In this document: piece by piece, positions 30,076 through 39,688 of the stretch
Position numbering within the stretch: the stretch's first letter is position 1
How the letters are laid out: each line of letters starts with the position of its first letter
Translations under genes and position numbers: made by a program
The notes under the pieces: model-generated
Seen by the model: the letters and a program-made list of their open reading frames with translations, nothing else
What the model was told of the DNA's origin: nothing
The model's database searches: none
From: Alphaproteobacteria bacterium
GTDB taxonomy: Bacteria; Planctomycetota; Phycisphaerae; UBA1845
Direction: 5' to 3'
Assembly (NCBI GenBank): GCA_028285105.1
Contig: JANQQE010000013.1
Coordinates: forward strand, 84,563 to 148,562
DNA: 64,000 nt

Positions 30076-30246
30076 GTCGAGAAACGTCCTTCCAAAATAG
30101 GTCAGTCAGGCCATACGGGGGCGAACCCCTCATCTCACGCGCACACCCCTCGGCCTTGAGAGGTGGACCAAGCATCATACAGACCTCGAAAAAAGGTTCA
30201 ACAGGCTGGGCGATGGGTTGAAATCAGCGTTATTCACGCTCTATCC

Positions 30247-30393
30247 GTCATTCCCGCGCAAGCGGGAATCCAGGCGAGTGCGTCAACCCGGCCAAACTGC
30301 GACGGACCATCGGATGCTCATCGCGCCCGGTGTGCTGCATCAAGTATTGCGATCTATCCTTCGATTCTGGATTCCCGCGTGCGCGGGAATGAC
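30247..30393. repeat. REP-like composite inverted repeat pair (second copy of the family at 16335)
   Basis: GTCATTCCCGCGcaaGCGGGAATCCAGGCG ... CTGGATTCCCGCGtGCGCGGGAATGAC. Confidence 0.8.
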
Positions 30394-30445
30394 GAGTGCG
30401 TGCCGCTATGGCGATCATGCCGGACAATCACGCTCGCCAATCGCA

Positions 30446-32302
30446 CTACTTCTCGGCGAACAGGCTTTCGGGTGCTTCGGCCGTCGCGGCTTCTATTAGC
30501 CAACCTTCCAGCTTTTTGACGTCCTGACATCCGCGGATCTTGTCGGTGGTCGCCGAATCGACGTTGAAACCTCGCCCTTGCAATAGCGTAATAACGCCGT
30601 CGGCGAGGCTGGTTCTTTTCATCTCGTCGGCTTGTTCCTTGGCTGCCTTTGCTTCCTCCTCAGCTTTGAGCTTCTTCATCACCAGATGACCACCCGTCGC
30701 CTTGGCCACCTTCTCGTACCACGAATCGGGATAACCGGGATGGGTCACGTTACCGTGTTCGTCCTTTACATTCCCGTCGAGATACTTAAAGAGCAATTCC
30801 TCGCCCAACTTGCGCCAGCGCTTCACCGTGGCGTCGCCCGCATTGCATGAATAATCCGTCAGGTAATCAACGGCCAACCGTGGCGATTTCTCGTAAAGCG
30901 CCTTGGCAGCCGAATCGATCGCCGGTTGGTCCGCAAGGAAACGCCCCTCCAACTCACGCTGCACGAGTTGCACGTCCTTGATCATGTCGCTGTAGCGCAA
31001 GTACGAATAATTCGAGACATGGTTGAACACCCAAAACGCCGAATCCCAGGTGAACTCCTGAAACGATCCTGTCCCGACTGCGAACGAATGAGGCACGCGG
31101 CTGATCCCGCAGTACATCGGAACATACACCGTGCTATACGTGTCATCGACGCCGAACCAGAGTATCCCTCCAACCGGATCGGGCAGCCATGACCGCGACT
31201 GCGACACGAACGAAAAACCGGTCTGCTGGGTGGACGTTGCCCGCTCGTTAAAAAACTCTTCGCCCTCATGCTTCCAGGTCAGTGGTCGCCAGCGATACGG
31301 CAACTCATAAGGCCCCGCACCAATGTCCTGCGTCATGTCCAGTTCGGTGCCCTCGAAATGGTCGCGCATGAATTCCATGACATCATGCACACTCAGTTTG
31401 CGATCGGGCTTGATCCAAAGCGGAATCGGTTCCGCCCCTTCAACTCCGGTGACCCAGTCGGCCGAAATCTTGTTTGAAGGAGCAGCCCGCCGATACATGC
31501 ACCAGACGCGGGCATCGCAAAACCGCACCGCACCGTAATCCGGCGGCGCGTAGGCATCGGCGAAACTGAATTCAGCATCGGAGCCGCTGTAGAATCCCTG
31601 ATCGCGGGCGAACGAAATCACGTCCGGGGCATACAAGGTGTTCGGATCGTTGAGCGGAAACTGTCTGATTCGCGAGGCATTCGCATGGCCAGAAATATAC
31701 CCATCTGGAATCTTCCGCGCCACCCACACCGCTCCCCGTTTGCTGCTGTCTTCACCGCTCGGACCCTTACCGATGATTTCGAAAAGCCAAACCTCGTTCG
31801 GGTCGGAAATCGACATCGACTCGCCGCTGCTGTAATACCCGTATTCCGTGACGAGTTCGGTCATCACCTTGATGGCTTCGCGAGCGGTCTTGGCGCGCTG
31901 CAAGGTGATGTAAATCAAACTGCCGTAATCGATGATGCCGTTGGGATCGGAAAGCTCTTTTCGACCGCCCCACGTCGTTTCGCCGATTGCAAGCTGATGC
32001 TCGTTCATGTTACCGACGACGGTGTACGTATCGAGAGCCTGTTTGATCTCGCCAAGATACTTGCCAGTATCCCACTCATAAACCTTGAGCATTTCGCCGG
32101 GCATGTGACGGGCAGCTGGCGTGTGATAAAGCTCGCCATAAAGCACGTGGGCGTCGGCTGCGTAGGTGACCATGGTCGAACCGTCCACCGACGCGCCCTT
32201 GGTGATCAGGAAATTCGTGCATGCTGCAACAGGAACAGTTGCGCAAGTCACCATCACCATCGCGATCAACGCCAACACCACGCTCTTCATTCCAACTCTC
32301 AT
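30446..32302 (-). CDS. Secreted C69-family dipeptidase (peptidase U34/C69)
   Basis: Signal peptide then CTNFLITKGASVDGSTMVTYAAD; 'GETTWGGR' family pattern. Confidence 0.88.
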   Translation of the reverse strand: MRVGMKSVVLALIAMVMVTCATVPVAACTNFLITKGASVDGSTMVTYAADAHVLYGELYHTPAARHMPGEMLKVYEWDTGKYLGEIKQALDTYTVVGNMNEHQLAIGETTWGGRKELSDPNGIIDYGSLIYITLQRAKTAREAIKVMTELVTEYGYYSSGESMSISDPNEVWLFEIIGKGPSGEDSSKRGAVWVARKIPDGYISGHANASRIRQFPLNDPNTLYAPDVISFARDQGFYSGSDAEFSFADAYAPPDYGAVRFCDARVWCMYRRAAPSNKISADWVTGVEGAEPIPLWIKPDRKLSVHDVMEFMRDHFEGTELDMTQDIGAGPYELPYRWRPLTWKHEGEEFFNERATSTQQTGFSFVSQSRSWLPDPVGGILWFGVDDTYSTVYVPMYCGISRVPHSFAVGTGSFQEFTWDSAFWVFNHVSNYSYLRYSDMIKDVQLVQRELEGRFLADQPAIDSAAKALYEKSPRLAVDYLTDYSCNAGDATVKRWRKLGEELLFKYLDGNVKDEHGNVTHPGYPDSWYEKVAKATGGHLVMKKLKAEEEAKAAKEQADEMKRTSLADGVITLLQGRGFNVDSATTDKIRGCQDVKKLEGWLIEAATAEAPESLFAEK

Positions 32303-32423
32303 TATTCCTTCTCCAATTTTGCAACAAACAGCCCGGTGGTCCTTGGGGACAGTGACAAGTCAACCTTATAATGATAATGCTCGATGGGAATACTGTAGCG
32401 GAATACGGAATGGCGGTGCAAAT

Positions 32424-32876
32424 TTACACGCCGATATCTTCATTCCATAGCGTGGGGTGGGCTTCGATGAAATCGCGCATCAGCTGAATGCATCGCTCAT
32501 CGTTGGCAATCACCAGTTCGACCCCGCGAGACCGAACGTAGTCTTCCGGCCCTTGAAATGTCATGTTTTCGCCGATGACTACCTTGGGAATTTTATAAAG
32601 CAATGCCGTCCCGCTGCACATGTCGCACGGCGAAAGCGTCGAATACAAGACCGACCGGGAATACTCCGAAGCCGTAAGCCGACCTGCATTTTCGAGACAG
32701 TCCATCTCGGCGTGGAGGATCGCACTGCCCTTCTGAACACGTCGATTGTGACCTCGACCGACAATCTTACCATCGATCGCCAGTACCGAACCGATCGGAA
32801 TACCCCCTTCAGAAAGACCAGCCCGAGCCTCTTCCAACGCTGCATCCAAAAATGCGTCCATCGCATGCCCCCACAC
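32424..32876 (-). CDS. Cytosine deaminase, fungal (Fcy1)-like
   Basis: EGGIPIGSVL, GRGHNRRVQKGSAILHAEMDCLENAGRL, TLSPCDMCSGTALLYKIPKVVIGEN, DDER-like C-term; matches remembered yeast Fcy1 pattern closely. Confidence 0.82.
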   Translation of the reverse strand: MWGHAMDAFLDAALEEARAGLSEGGIPIGSVLAIDGKIVGRGHNRRVQKGSAILHAEMDCLENAGRLTASEYSRSVLYSTLSPCDMCSGTALLYKIPKVVIGENMTFQGPEDYVRSRGVELVIANDERCIQLMRDFIEAHPTLWNEDIGV

Positions 32877-32949
32877 TCAAGCGTCAATGAAAAGCGACCG
32901 GGAATGGTGTCAATTGACCACAGATTCTCGAGTCAATGGACTGCGGCAT

Positions 32950-34134
32950 CTAGTCCTGGTAACGGTCGTAACTGCTGCGCGTCGATCCGGATTCGCGACT
33001 CCGAGCCACACCATCACCGCTCTGCTCGGTGCGCCATCCGCCGTTGCGCTCGCTGCTCCATTGCGTGCTGCGTTCCGTCCGTGATGTCGGCTGACCGTTG
33101 GCAGAGCGATCGTAGCCGGTCGAACGACGTTCATAACTTGGTTGGTCGTATCCGTCCTGATCGTACGAATCCCGCTCATACGTGTTGGAATCGTAGCTCT
33201 TCTGGTCGTACGAATCGCGATCGTAACTCTGTCGATCGCCGGCATTACGCGCTTCGCGCTTTTCGCTGCCCGGTTCGCGCGTGTACAGGTATGGATCTTC
33301 ACCCATGTTGCTGCCTTCGGTCAATTCGTAGATGCGCTTGCTGGCGAATGCCGTGTTCGACTTGTTGGTCGTCTCTTCCTTCAAGACCTGTTGGTACAAT
33401 TCCAATGCCCGGGCGCGATCGTGTAATCTGAAATCGCTGACGACGGCTGACTGAAACAACACCGGGTGCGGCGTGCTTGGATCCCATTCGCGGGCTCGGC
33501 TGTACCATTGAAGTGCCAACCGATCCTGATTCTGATAATACTCTTTCAGAATTTCGCCACACTGAAACGCCGCATCGTCGATCTTGTCGCTGTCGGGATA
33601 CCGGGTGATCATCTGCGTAAACGTTTCGAGCGCTTCGTGCATGTAGTCCTTGCGATACACCACCGGAAGTTTGTGCCCACCGCGACGCATCAACATCACG
33701 CCGTCGTCATACATGCGGTCGGCTTCTGCAATGGAGCGCGACGGTCGCAAGTCCTCTGCAGGCACCTCTGCCGACAAAATGTAGCGGAACGGTTTGACAT
33801 GCGCGAGTTCGTCCAACTCCGTCTCTGCCCACTGCATCTTGTTGAAATATCCGCGCCGCTCGTAGAAATCGCGCAGCGCATCGAGCGACCGCTTGTAGAC
33901 CGCGCGGTTGGCCAAGACCTGCTCCACCATGTCCACTTCGTTGCCGTCGATGATGACGATGTCGGGTATTTCGACTCCTTCAGGGCGGTCGAAACTCGTC
34001 AGCGGCGCGTCGCGATGCTGGCGGTCGGCAAAAAGTCCGTCGATGTTGCAGCCGCTGGCGGAAATCAGAAGAACGGGTAGGAGCAAAACGCCCAGTAATA
34101 CTCGGTGCAATACGCAATGGGTGAATCGTGACAT
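32950..34134 (-). CDS. Lipoprotein with TPR-like region and Tyr/Asp/Ser-rich C-terminal repeat
   Basis: MSRFTHCVLHRVLLGVLLLPVLLISASGC lipobox; C-term YDRDSYDQKSYDSNTYERDSYDQDGYDQPSYERRS. Confidence 0.75.
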   Translation of the reverse strand: MSRFTHCVLHRVLLGVLLLPVLLISASGCNIDGLFADRQHRDAPLTSFDRPEGVEIPDIVIIDGNEVDMVEQVLANRAVYKRSLDALRDFYERRGYFNKMQWAETELDELAHVKPFRYILSAEVPAEDLRPSRSIAEADRMYDDGVMLMRRGGHKLPVVYRKDYMHEALETFTQMITRYPDSDKIDDAAFQCGEILKEYYQNQDRLALQWYSRAREWDPSTPHPVLFQSAVVSDFRLHDRARALELYQQVLKEETTNKSNTAFASKRIYELTEGSNMGEDPYLYTREPGSEKREARNAGDRQSYDRDSYDQKSYDSNTYERDSYDQDGYDQPSYERRSTGYDRSANGQPTSRTERSTQWSSERNGGWRTEQSGDGVARSRESGSTRSSYDRYQD

Positions 34135-34275
34135 GTGCCACTCCTTGGCGATGTAGACCATGATGGTCGCGGGCGCAACCCGACGACATGGTTCAAAGAT
34201 TGAATTCCTTTCCAATCTTTCCCCATTTAACATCGAACCGACGATTCGGTCAAGAAAATCCGCTTCGTATATCGG

Positions 34276-35010
34276 CTACCACTGCGCATCTTCAAAAGCG
34301 CCGAATTTGGGAACCGATTTGGCCGGTCGTGATTTGATGATAGCGTTGGCCAATGCGATATCGGATTTGGTTGTGATTTTAAGGTTGGTGCGGTCGCATT
34401 CGACGATGGTCACCGGGATGCCCAAGTGTTCTGCCAGAGCAGCATCATCGGTGATGGTGCTGACGTCATCGGGTTTTTGGCCGAATGCTTTTTCCAGAAT
34501 GTCGCGACGAAAGACCTGCGGGGTTTGGGCTTCATAGAGATTGTCGCGCGGAACCGTTTCTTCGATGACCTTCTCTGATGTCGCCCGTTTGATCGTTCCA
34601 ACCAGAGGCGCCGCCAGAATCGCTGCGCCGCTTTTTTTGGCTTCGGCTAGGACGGCATCGATCATTTCATCGCTGACGCACGGTCTTGCCGCATCGTGAA
34701 CCGCAACCATCTCTGCATCTTCAGGAACCGCCTTGAAACCGGCTTCGACCGATTCGACGCGCTCCGCCCCACCCTCGACCAGCGTCACACCCATGAACCC
34801 GAGGTTCGGACCGAACTTCTGTTTGAATTCCTCAACATCGTCAGCCACCACCACCAGAATCGTCTTGCACACGTCGTCGCGATTGATGAATTTTTCGAGC
34901 GTTCGCAGGAACACCGGTCGGCCATCAAGCTTCGCAAGCGTCTTTCGCTCGTCGTTTCCAAAACGCTCACCTTTGCCAGCCGCCGCAACGATCACCGCCA
35001 CCTTCGACAT
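34276..35010 (-). CDS. ispD: 2-C-methyl-D-erythritol 4-phosphate cytidylyltransferase
   Basis: VAVIVAAAGKGERFG, VAVHDAARPCVSDEMI, EAQTPQVFRRDIL, TDDAALAE. Confidence 0.93.
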   Translation of the reverse strand: MSKVAVIVAAAGKGERFGNDERKTLAKLDGRPVFLRTLEKFINRDDVCKTILVVVADDVEEFKQKFGPNLGFMGVTLVEGGAERVESVEAGFKAVPEDAEMVAVHDAARPCVSDEMIDAVLAEAKKSGAAILAAPLVGTIKRATSEKVIEETVPRDNLYEAQTPQVFRRDILEKAFGQKPDDVSTITDDAALAEHLGIPVTIVECDRTNLKITTKSDIALANAIIKSRPAKSVPKFGAFEDAQW

Positions 35011-35070
35011 CGGTTCTGTCTCCCTTTGCTCATTCATCCCCATTCGCAGCATTCGTCATCACTGCAAATT

Positions 35071-36300
35071 CTACGTACGAGATTCGCGTTTGGGTTGATT
35101 TTTTTTGTCCTGTGCGGGCGATTGCGGTCGCCCCGCTTCGACCCGCCCGAATATCATGCGTCCCGCTGACGTTTGCAGCGCACTGGTCACGGCAATATCC
35201 ACCATCTTCCCAATGGCATCCCGACCGCCCTCGACGACGACCATCGTGCCATCTTCGAGGTAACCGACGCCCTGACCGGCTTCTTCGCCCGGGCGGATGA
35301 TTTTGATCTTCATCTGCTCTCCCGGGAGGAACACCGGTTTGAGAGCGTTGGCGAGGTCGTTGATGTTGATAACCGTGATGCCGCGAAGTTGAGCAACCTT
35401 GTTCAGATTATAATCGTTTGTCGCGACCCGCCCGCCGATATCGACTGCCAGTTCGACGAGCATTTCATCCACGGTGCGCTTGATGTCCTTGCGGGCCATC
35501 TCGACATCCATGATGCGGATGTCGATATCTTCTGCCGTCTGCATCTTGTTGAGGACGTCCAAGCCGCGCCGGCCCCGATTGCGCTTCAACCTGTCAGCGC
35601 TGTCAGAGATGAGCTGCAATTCCTGAAGGATGAATCGCGGGACGATCAATTCGGATTCGATCACATGGGTCGCGCAAATATCCGCGATCCGCCCATCGAT
35701 AATCACCGAAGAATCCAGCAGCAGCGGACGATTGCCCTTGACGTCTTTCGCAAACTCCACGTATGGAATCACGAAGCGTACGTCATCTTTGGTCTGATAG
35801 ATGAAGCTGACCGCCAGGTAGCAACAAACAACACCCATGATGATTTTCAGCGTGCTGATGAACGGATGGTCGCGGTAACCGACGAACTGCTTGTCGGGCA
35901 CTTTCTCGGTGACCAGAACGGACGTGCCCGTATCTTCGTCGACTCTTAAGAGGTCGCGATCGACCAGTACATCCGCGTAAACCTCTTGTCGCAATTCCGG
36001 CCACAACGCCTGAACGCCGAGGTCGATGATCATCGACAAGCCGTACGAAATGACCATCCCCACGATGACACCGAAAAACAATCCAGATATCGCAAGGAGC
36101 GATTTCTGCGAAATAAACGTGTCGACCGCAATGACCAAAAGGCCAATCAGCACGATGCCAATGAGAACCAGTTCCTTGTTGAGTTGCAGGACTCGTAGGG
36201 GACTGGCTTGATCGTCATCAGCGGCGATAAAACTCCATGCTACAGCCACCACGATGAAAATAAACAACGCTCGTAAGACATGAAGGAACAAATCAACCAC
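35071..36300 (-). CDS. PIN/TRAM-domain membrane protein (YacL-like)
   Basis: TM helices then LLLDSSVIIDGRIADICATHVIESELIVPRFILQELQ; GRRGLDVLNKMQ; GVGYLEDGTMVVVEGG; GTG start at 36300 preferred over the upstream ATG. Confidence 0.9.
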   Translation of the reverse strand: MVDLFLHVLRALFIFIVVAVAWSFIAADDDQASPLRVLQLNKELVLIGIVLIGLLVIAVDTFISQKSLLAISGLFFGVIVGMVISYGLSMIIDLGVQALWPELRQEVYADVLVDRDLLRVDEDTGTSVLVTEKVPDKQFVGYRDHPFISTLKIIMGVVCCYLAVSFIYQTKDDVRFVIPYVEFAKDVKGNRPLLLDSSVIIDGRIADICATHVIESELIVPRFILQELQLISDSADRLKRNRGRRGLDVLNKMQTAEDIDIRIMDVEMARKDIKRTVDEMLVELAVDIGGRVATNDYNLNKVAQLRGITVININDLANALKPVFLPGEQMKIKIIRPGEEAGQGVGYLEDGTMVVVEGGRDAIGKMVDIAVTSALQTSAGRMIFGRVEAGRPQSPAQDKKNQPKRESRT

Positions 36301-36579
36301 TCCACCGGTGGGACCGTTGCGATTTATCGAAACAGACGTGCTGCCCAACGAATTTCCGCGCCCAATGCAATTTACGCTCAGCATACTATATGGCCTAAGC
36401 CCCGTCATGGGCAATGGTTACGCAAAGATTGATGTCGAATTTCGTCAACCGGTCAATCGATTTGCCCTGCCCATGCAGTACGCTAAGATCGTCGCCCACC
36501 CTGTGACGATTTACATTTTGAAATCGGTCACAGCTGAATGTCTCGCACGATTGGGTTTACACAAATTGGGTTTGCACAG

Positions 36580-37926
36580 ATGAAGAAGATTCTGGTCCTC
36601 GGTGCCGGTCAAAGCTCACCGTTTCTAATTTCGTATCTGCTTGAACACGCAGAAGCCAACGGGTGGTTCGTGACGGTTGCAGACCGCGATGTTGACGTTG
36701 CAGCCCAGCGCGTCGCCGGTCACCCGCGTGGTGACGCCATCGCGCTCAACGCCACCGACATGGCCATGCTGACCGCGCAAATCAAAAGATCCGACGTTGT
36801 CATCAACATGCTCGCCCCATCGTTTCAGCATCTCGTCGCGTGGGAATGCGTACAATATAAAACGCACATGATCTCCGCGTCATATCGCGATCAACGCGTC
36901 CGCGAATTGCACACCGATGCCCAGCGAGCCAACGTCTTGATCCTTTGCGAGTGCGGGCTCGATCCGGGCATCGACCACATGTCGTCGATGTCGCTGATCG
37001 CCGACGTGCGAGAACGCGGCGGCGTGGTCGAAGGTTTTGTCTCGTACGGCAGCGGTATTCCCGCCCCCGACTCACTTTCCAACCCGTTGAAGTACGCCAT
37101 CACCTGGAACCCCCGAAACGTCGTGATGGCCGCCGAGCATGGAGCCCAATACCTCAAGCACGGACAGATCAAAATCGTCCCGCACTGGCAGGTCTTCCGC
37201 CGCAGTTGGGTGGTCGAAGTTGAAGGCTTGGGCACGATGGAAGCTTACCCCAACCGCGACTCGCTTTCCTACAAGAAGATTTACGGCCTCGACGATGCCA
37301 ACACGATGATTCGCGGCACGCTGCGCTATCCAGGATGGAGCGAAACATGGCTGCAAATCGTAAGACTCGGCTTACCGAATGAAGAATTGCGCATCCCAAA
37401 CCTGGCCAGCCGCACGTTCGCCGAAATCGTCGAGATGTTTCTCCCGCGAAACACATCGGGCGACAACCTGCCGCAGCGCGTCGCCAATCACCTGCAGATC
37501 AGCCCGACAGGCAGCATCATGGAAAAGTTCAAGTGGCTGGGATTGTTCTCGGAGGAACCAACAGGCATCGACGGCGAAACGTCGGCTGAAGTCTTGAGCC
37601 ATCTGTTGCAAAAGAAGCTGACGCTGAGCGAAACCGAGCGCGACATGGTCGTACTCGTCCACGAACTGGAAGTCCGCTACCCCGAAGACAACAACCGTCG
37701 CGAAAAAGTCATCTCCACCCTCATCGAATACGGCGAACCCAACCGCTTCACCGCAATGTCCAAAACAGTAGGCTTACCAGCCGCCATCGCCGCCAAGCTA
37801 CTACTAACGGACGACCTGCCCATAACAGGCTCACACATCCCAACGCACGCAGCAATCTACTCAGCAATACTAAGAGAACTAGCCGCCGCAGGCCTCGAAT
37901 TCAAGAAAACGATAACCACAACGTAG
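36580..37926 (+). CDS. Saccharopine dehydrogenase family protein
   Basis: KKILVLGAGQSSPFLISYLLEHA; CGLDPGIDHMSSM; C-terminal domain typical of saccharopine reductase/AASS-type enzymes. Confidence 0.9.
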   Translation: MKKILVLGAGQSSPFLISYLLEHAEANGWFVTVADRDVDVAAQRVAGHPRGDAIALNATDMAMLTAQIKRSDVVINMLAPSFQHLVAWECVQYKTHMISASYRDQRVRELHTDAQRANVLILCECGLDPGIDHMSSMSLIADVRERGGVVEGFVSYGSGIPAPDSLSNPLKYAITWNPRNVVMAAEHGAQYLKHGQIKIVPHWQVFRRSWVVEVEGLGTMEAYPNRDSLSYKKIYGLDDANTMIRGTLRYPGWSETWLQIVRLGLPNEELRIPNLASRTFAEIVEMFLPRNTSGDNLPQRVANHLQISPTGSIMEKFKWLGLFSEEPTGIDGETSAEVLSHLLQKKLTLSETERDMVVLVHELEVRYPEDNNRREKVISTLIEYGEPNRFTAMSKTVGLPAAIAAKLLLTDDLPITGSHIPTHAAIYSAILRELAAAGLEFKKTITTT

Positions 37927-37984
37927 TGTGCGTCCCGGACGTACCTGCTACCTGTCTCTCGTTAGACTCAGTTAAATCGCTCGC

Positions 37985-38539
37985 TTAACTGTGTCCAGTC
38001 TTCACAAAGACCACGTTTGAAACATCATCGATAATAACCACGCCGTAGTTTTGGTTTTTGTCCCAGGGAATTTCGAAAAGTCGGCCCCGCTCGCGAACGA
38101 CCGGAGCCCACCATCGGATGCGCGTTCCATGTGTTGTTCCCGGTAAATAGGCCTCTGAATCCTCGAAGCCCAATGCGTCTCTCTGTTTTGTCGGTTTCGG
38201 ATATTGGTTCTGAGAATCCAGATATTCGGGCGTGATTCCCTTAAGTCCGGGTGATCCAGCGATAAAAGTTTCGATGTCGTTGGAGTCCGCGTCAAACCGC
38301 AGGAAGAATTGCCTGGAGAACATGTTCCCAACCGTAGTGACTTCAACGTTCGTCGCCGATTCGGGCAAATCGGCCAGCCGTCCCGTCGCCAGTGTGCCCC
38401 GGATTTTGACGGCATCGCGATTGGACCAAGAGTACAGAGAAAACGCTCCAATAAACAGAATCGCAATCGTCCACGTGATTGCCTTCAAGGCCTTGCGAAA
38501 CAATGTGATTCTGCGATTCTCGGTCGATTGAGCATCCAC
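37985..38539 (-). CDS. Hypothetical single-pass membrane protein
   Basis: 184 aa, one N-terminal TM, no competing ORF. Confidence 0.5.
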   Translation of the reverse strand: MDAQSTENRRITLFRKALKAITWTIAILFIGAFSLYSWSNRDAVKIRGTLATGRLADLPESATNVEVTTVGNMFSRQFFLRFDADSNDIETFIAGSPGLKGITPEYLDSQNQYPKPTKQRDALGFEDSEAYLPGTTHGTRIRWWAPVVRERGRLFEIPWDKNQNYGVVIIDDVSNVVFVKTGHS

Positions 38540-38597
38540 AGGTCATTGGTCCTTAAATCAGCAGGCTTTGCGCATTGAAAACGCAACTGAATTAACA

Positions 38598-38620
38598 GGT
38601 GCGTCCAAGACGCACCCTAC
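38598..38620. repeat. Palindromic repeat GGTGCGTccaagACGCACCCTAC
   Basis: Read directly; same ...CACCCTAC arm as copy at 14581. Confidence 0.7.
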
Positions 38621-38631
38621 ATCGCATGCTA

Positions 38632-39027
38632 TTAACCTTCGACTTTTTGATATCGCGGGTGCTTTCGCCGATGCGGAATCGCCACCACTTGCCACCGGTC
38701 TTCGTAGATGACGACGCCCGGATCGTTGGTCTTTTTCATTCTTACAAGAACACCGTGCTGCTCCAGGAGCGCGGCGATGCTGCGGACTTTTTCAATCGCT
38801 CGCGCAGCGTTGGGCTTGAACCAACTGATCGCCCGCTGCGTGCCTTCATCGCGCAGGATGTCGGGCGAGATCAGGTGCATTTTCAGCCACGCCAACTCCT
38901 CGGCCAACCATTCCTCCTCATGCAATGCGAGCCCGCCCGATTTGCGAAGATCAAAAGCAGCTTGAAACACGCCGAGACAGGAGTCGGCTTCTTCGTTCTT
39001 TCTGAATGATTCGAAGCGAATGAACAT
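38632..39027 (-). CDS. Hypothetical protein
   Basis: 131 aa, coherent composition. Confidence 0.4.
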   Translation of the reverse strand: MFIRFESFRKNEEADSCLGVFQAAFDLRKSGGLALHEEEWLAEELAWLKMHLISPDILRDEGTQRAISWFKPNAARAIEKVRSIAALLEQHGVLVRMKKTNDPGVVIYEDRWQVVAIPHRRKHPRYQKVEG

Positions 39028-39172
39028 ACCTAAGTATCAAAGGTCGAAACGACATATACATTTAAAGCGCTCGTTCGGCACAGCATGAATTGTTTTACTA
39101 TACCGCTAACGCTATCGAATCTGATACACTTGACCACTATTTTAGATGGCCATTGCCGGAAAGACTATAGAC

Positions 39173-39688
39173 ATGGAATCAGAACGCGGATTAATTTGCA
39201 ATCATTGCGGCCAAACGCACACCGGTGTGAGTGATTTTGGATTCAGCATGCCGCATTATTATGCCGAACTCAACGAATCCGAGCGTGCTGGTGCCGGGCT
39301 TTCATCCGACTAATGCACCATCGAGGATGACCATTTTGTTCGTGGCGTTTTGCCGATTCCGATTCTTGAACCCGAATCCGAATGCTTCATGTTCGGAGTT
39401 TGGATATCGCTCAGTGTGAAGAACTTTGAACGTTGCAAGGAACTGTTTGACGCTGAAGCACCTGACGAACCGCCCTACTTCGGGTGGTTGAGCAATCGCC
39501 TTGCCGGACTTCCTGATACTTTGTCATTGAAAACGAATGTAGTCTTACAGCCATCTCCGAGTCGGCCATACGTTTATCTGCACGAATCCGAGCATCCCTT
39601 GTACATTGCTCAGCGAGACGGCATGTCTGTCGATGAATGGTTTAGGATTCTCCACGCACACGGGGCATTCGAGCAACGTGATGAATAA
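39173..39688 (+). pseudogene. DUF2199-like protein interrupted by one in-frame TAA (39311-39313)
   Basis: MESERGLICNHCGQTHTGVSDFGFSMPHYYAELNESERAGAGLSSD*CTIEDDHFVRGVLPIPI...FMFGVWISLSVKNFERCKELF...YFGWLSNRLAGLPDTLSLKTNV; both halves in the same frame. Confidence 0.75.
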
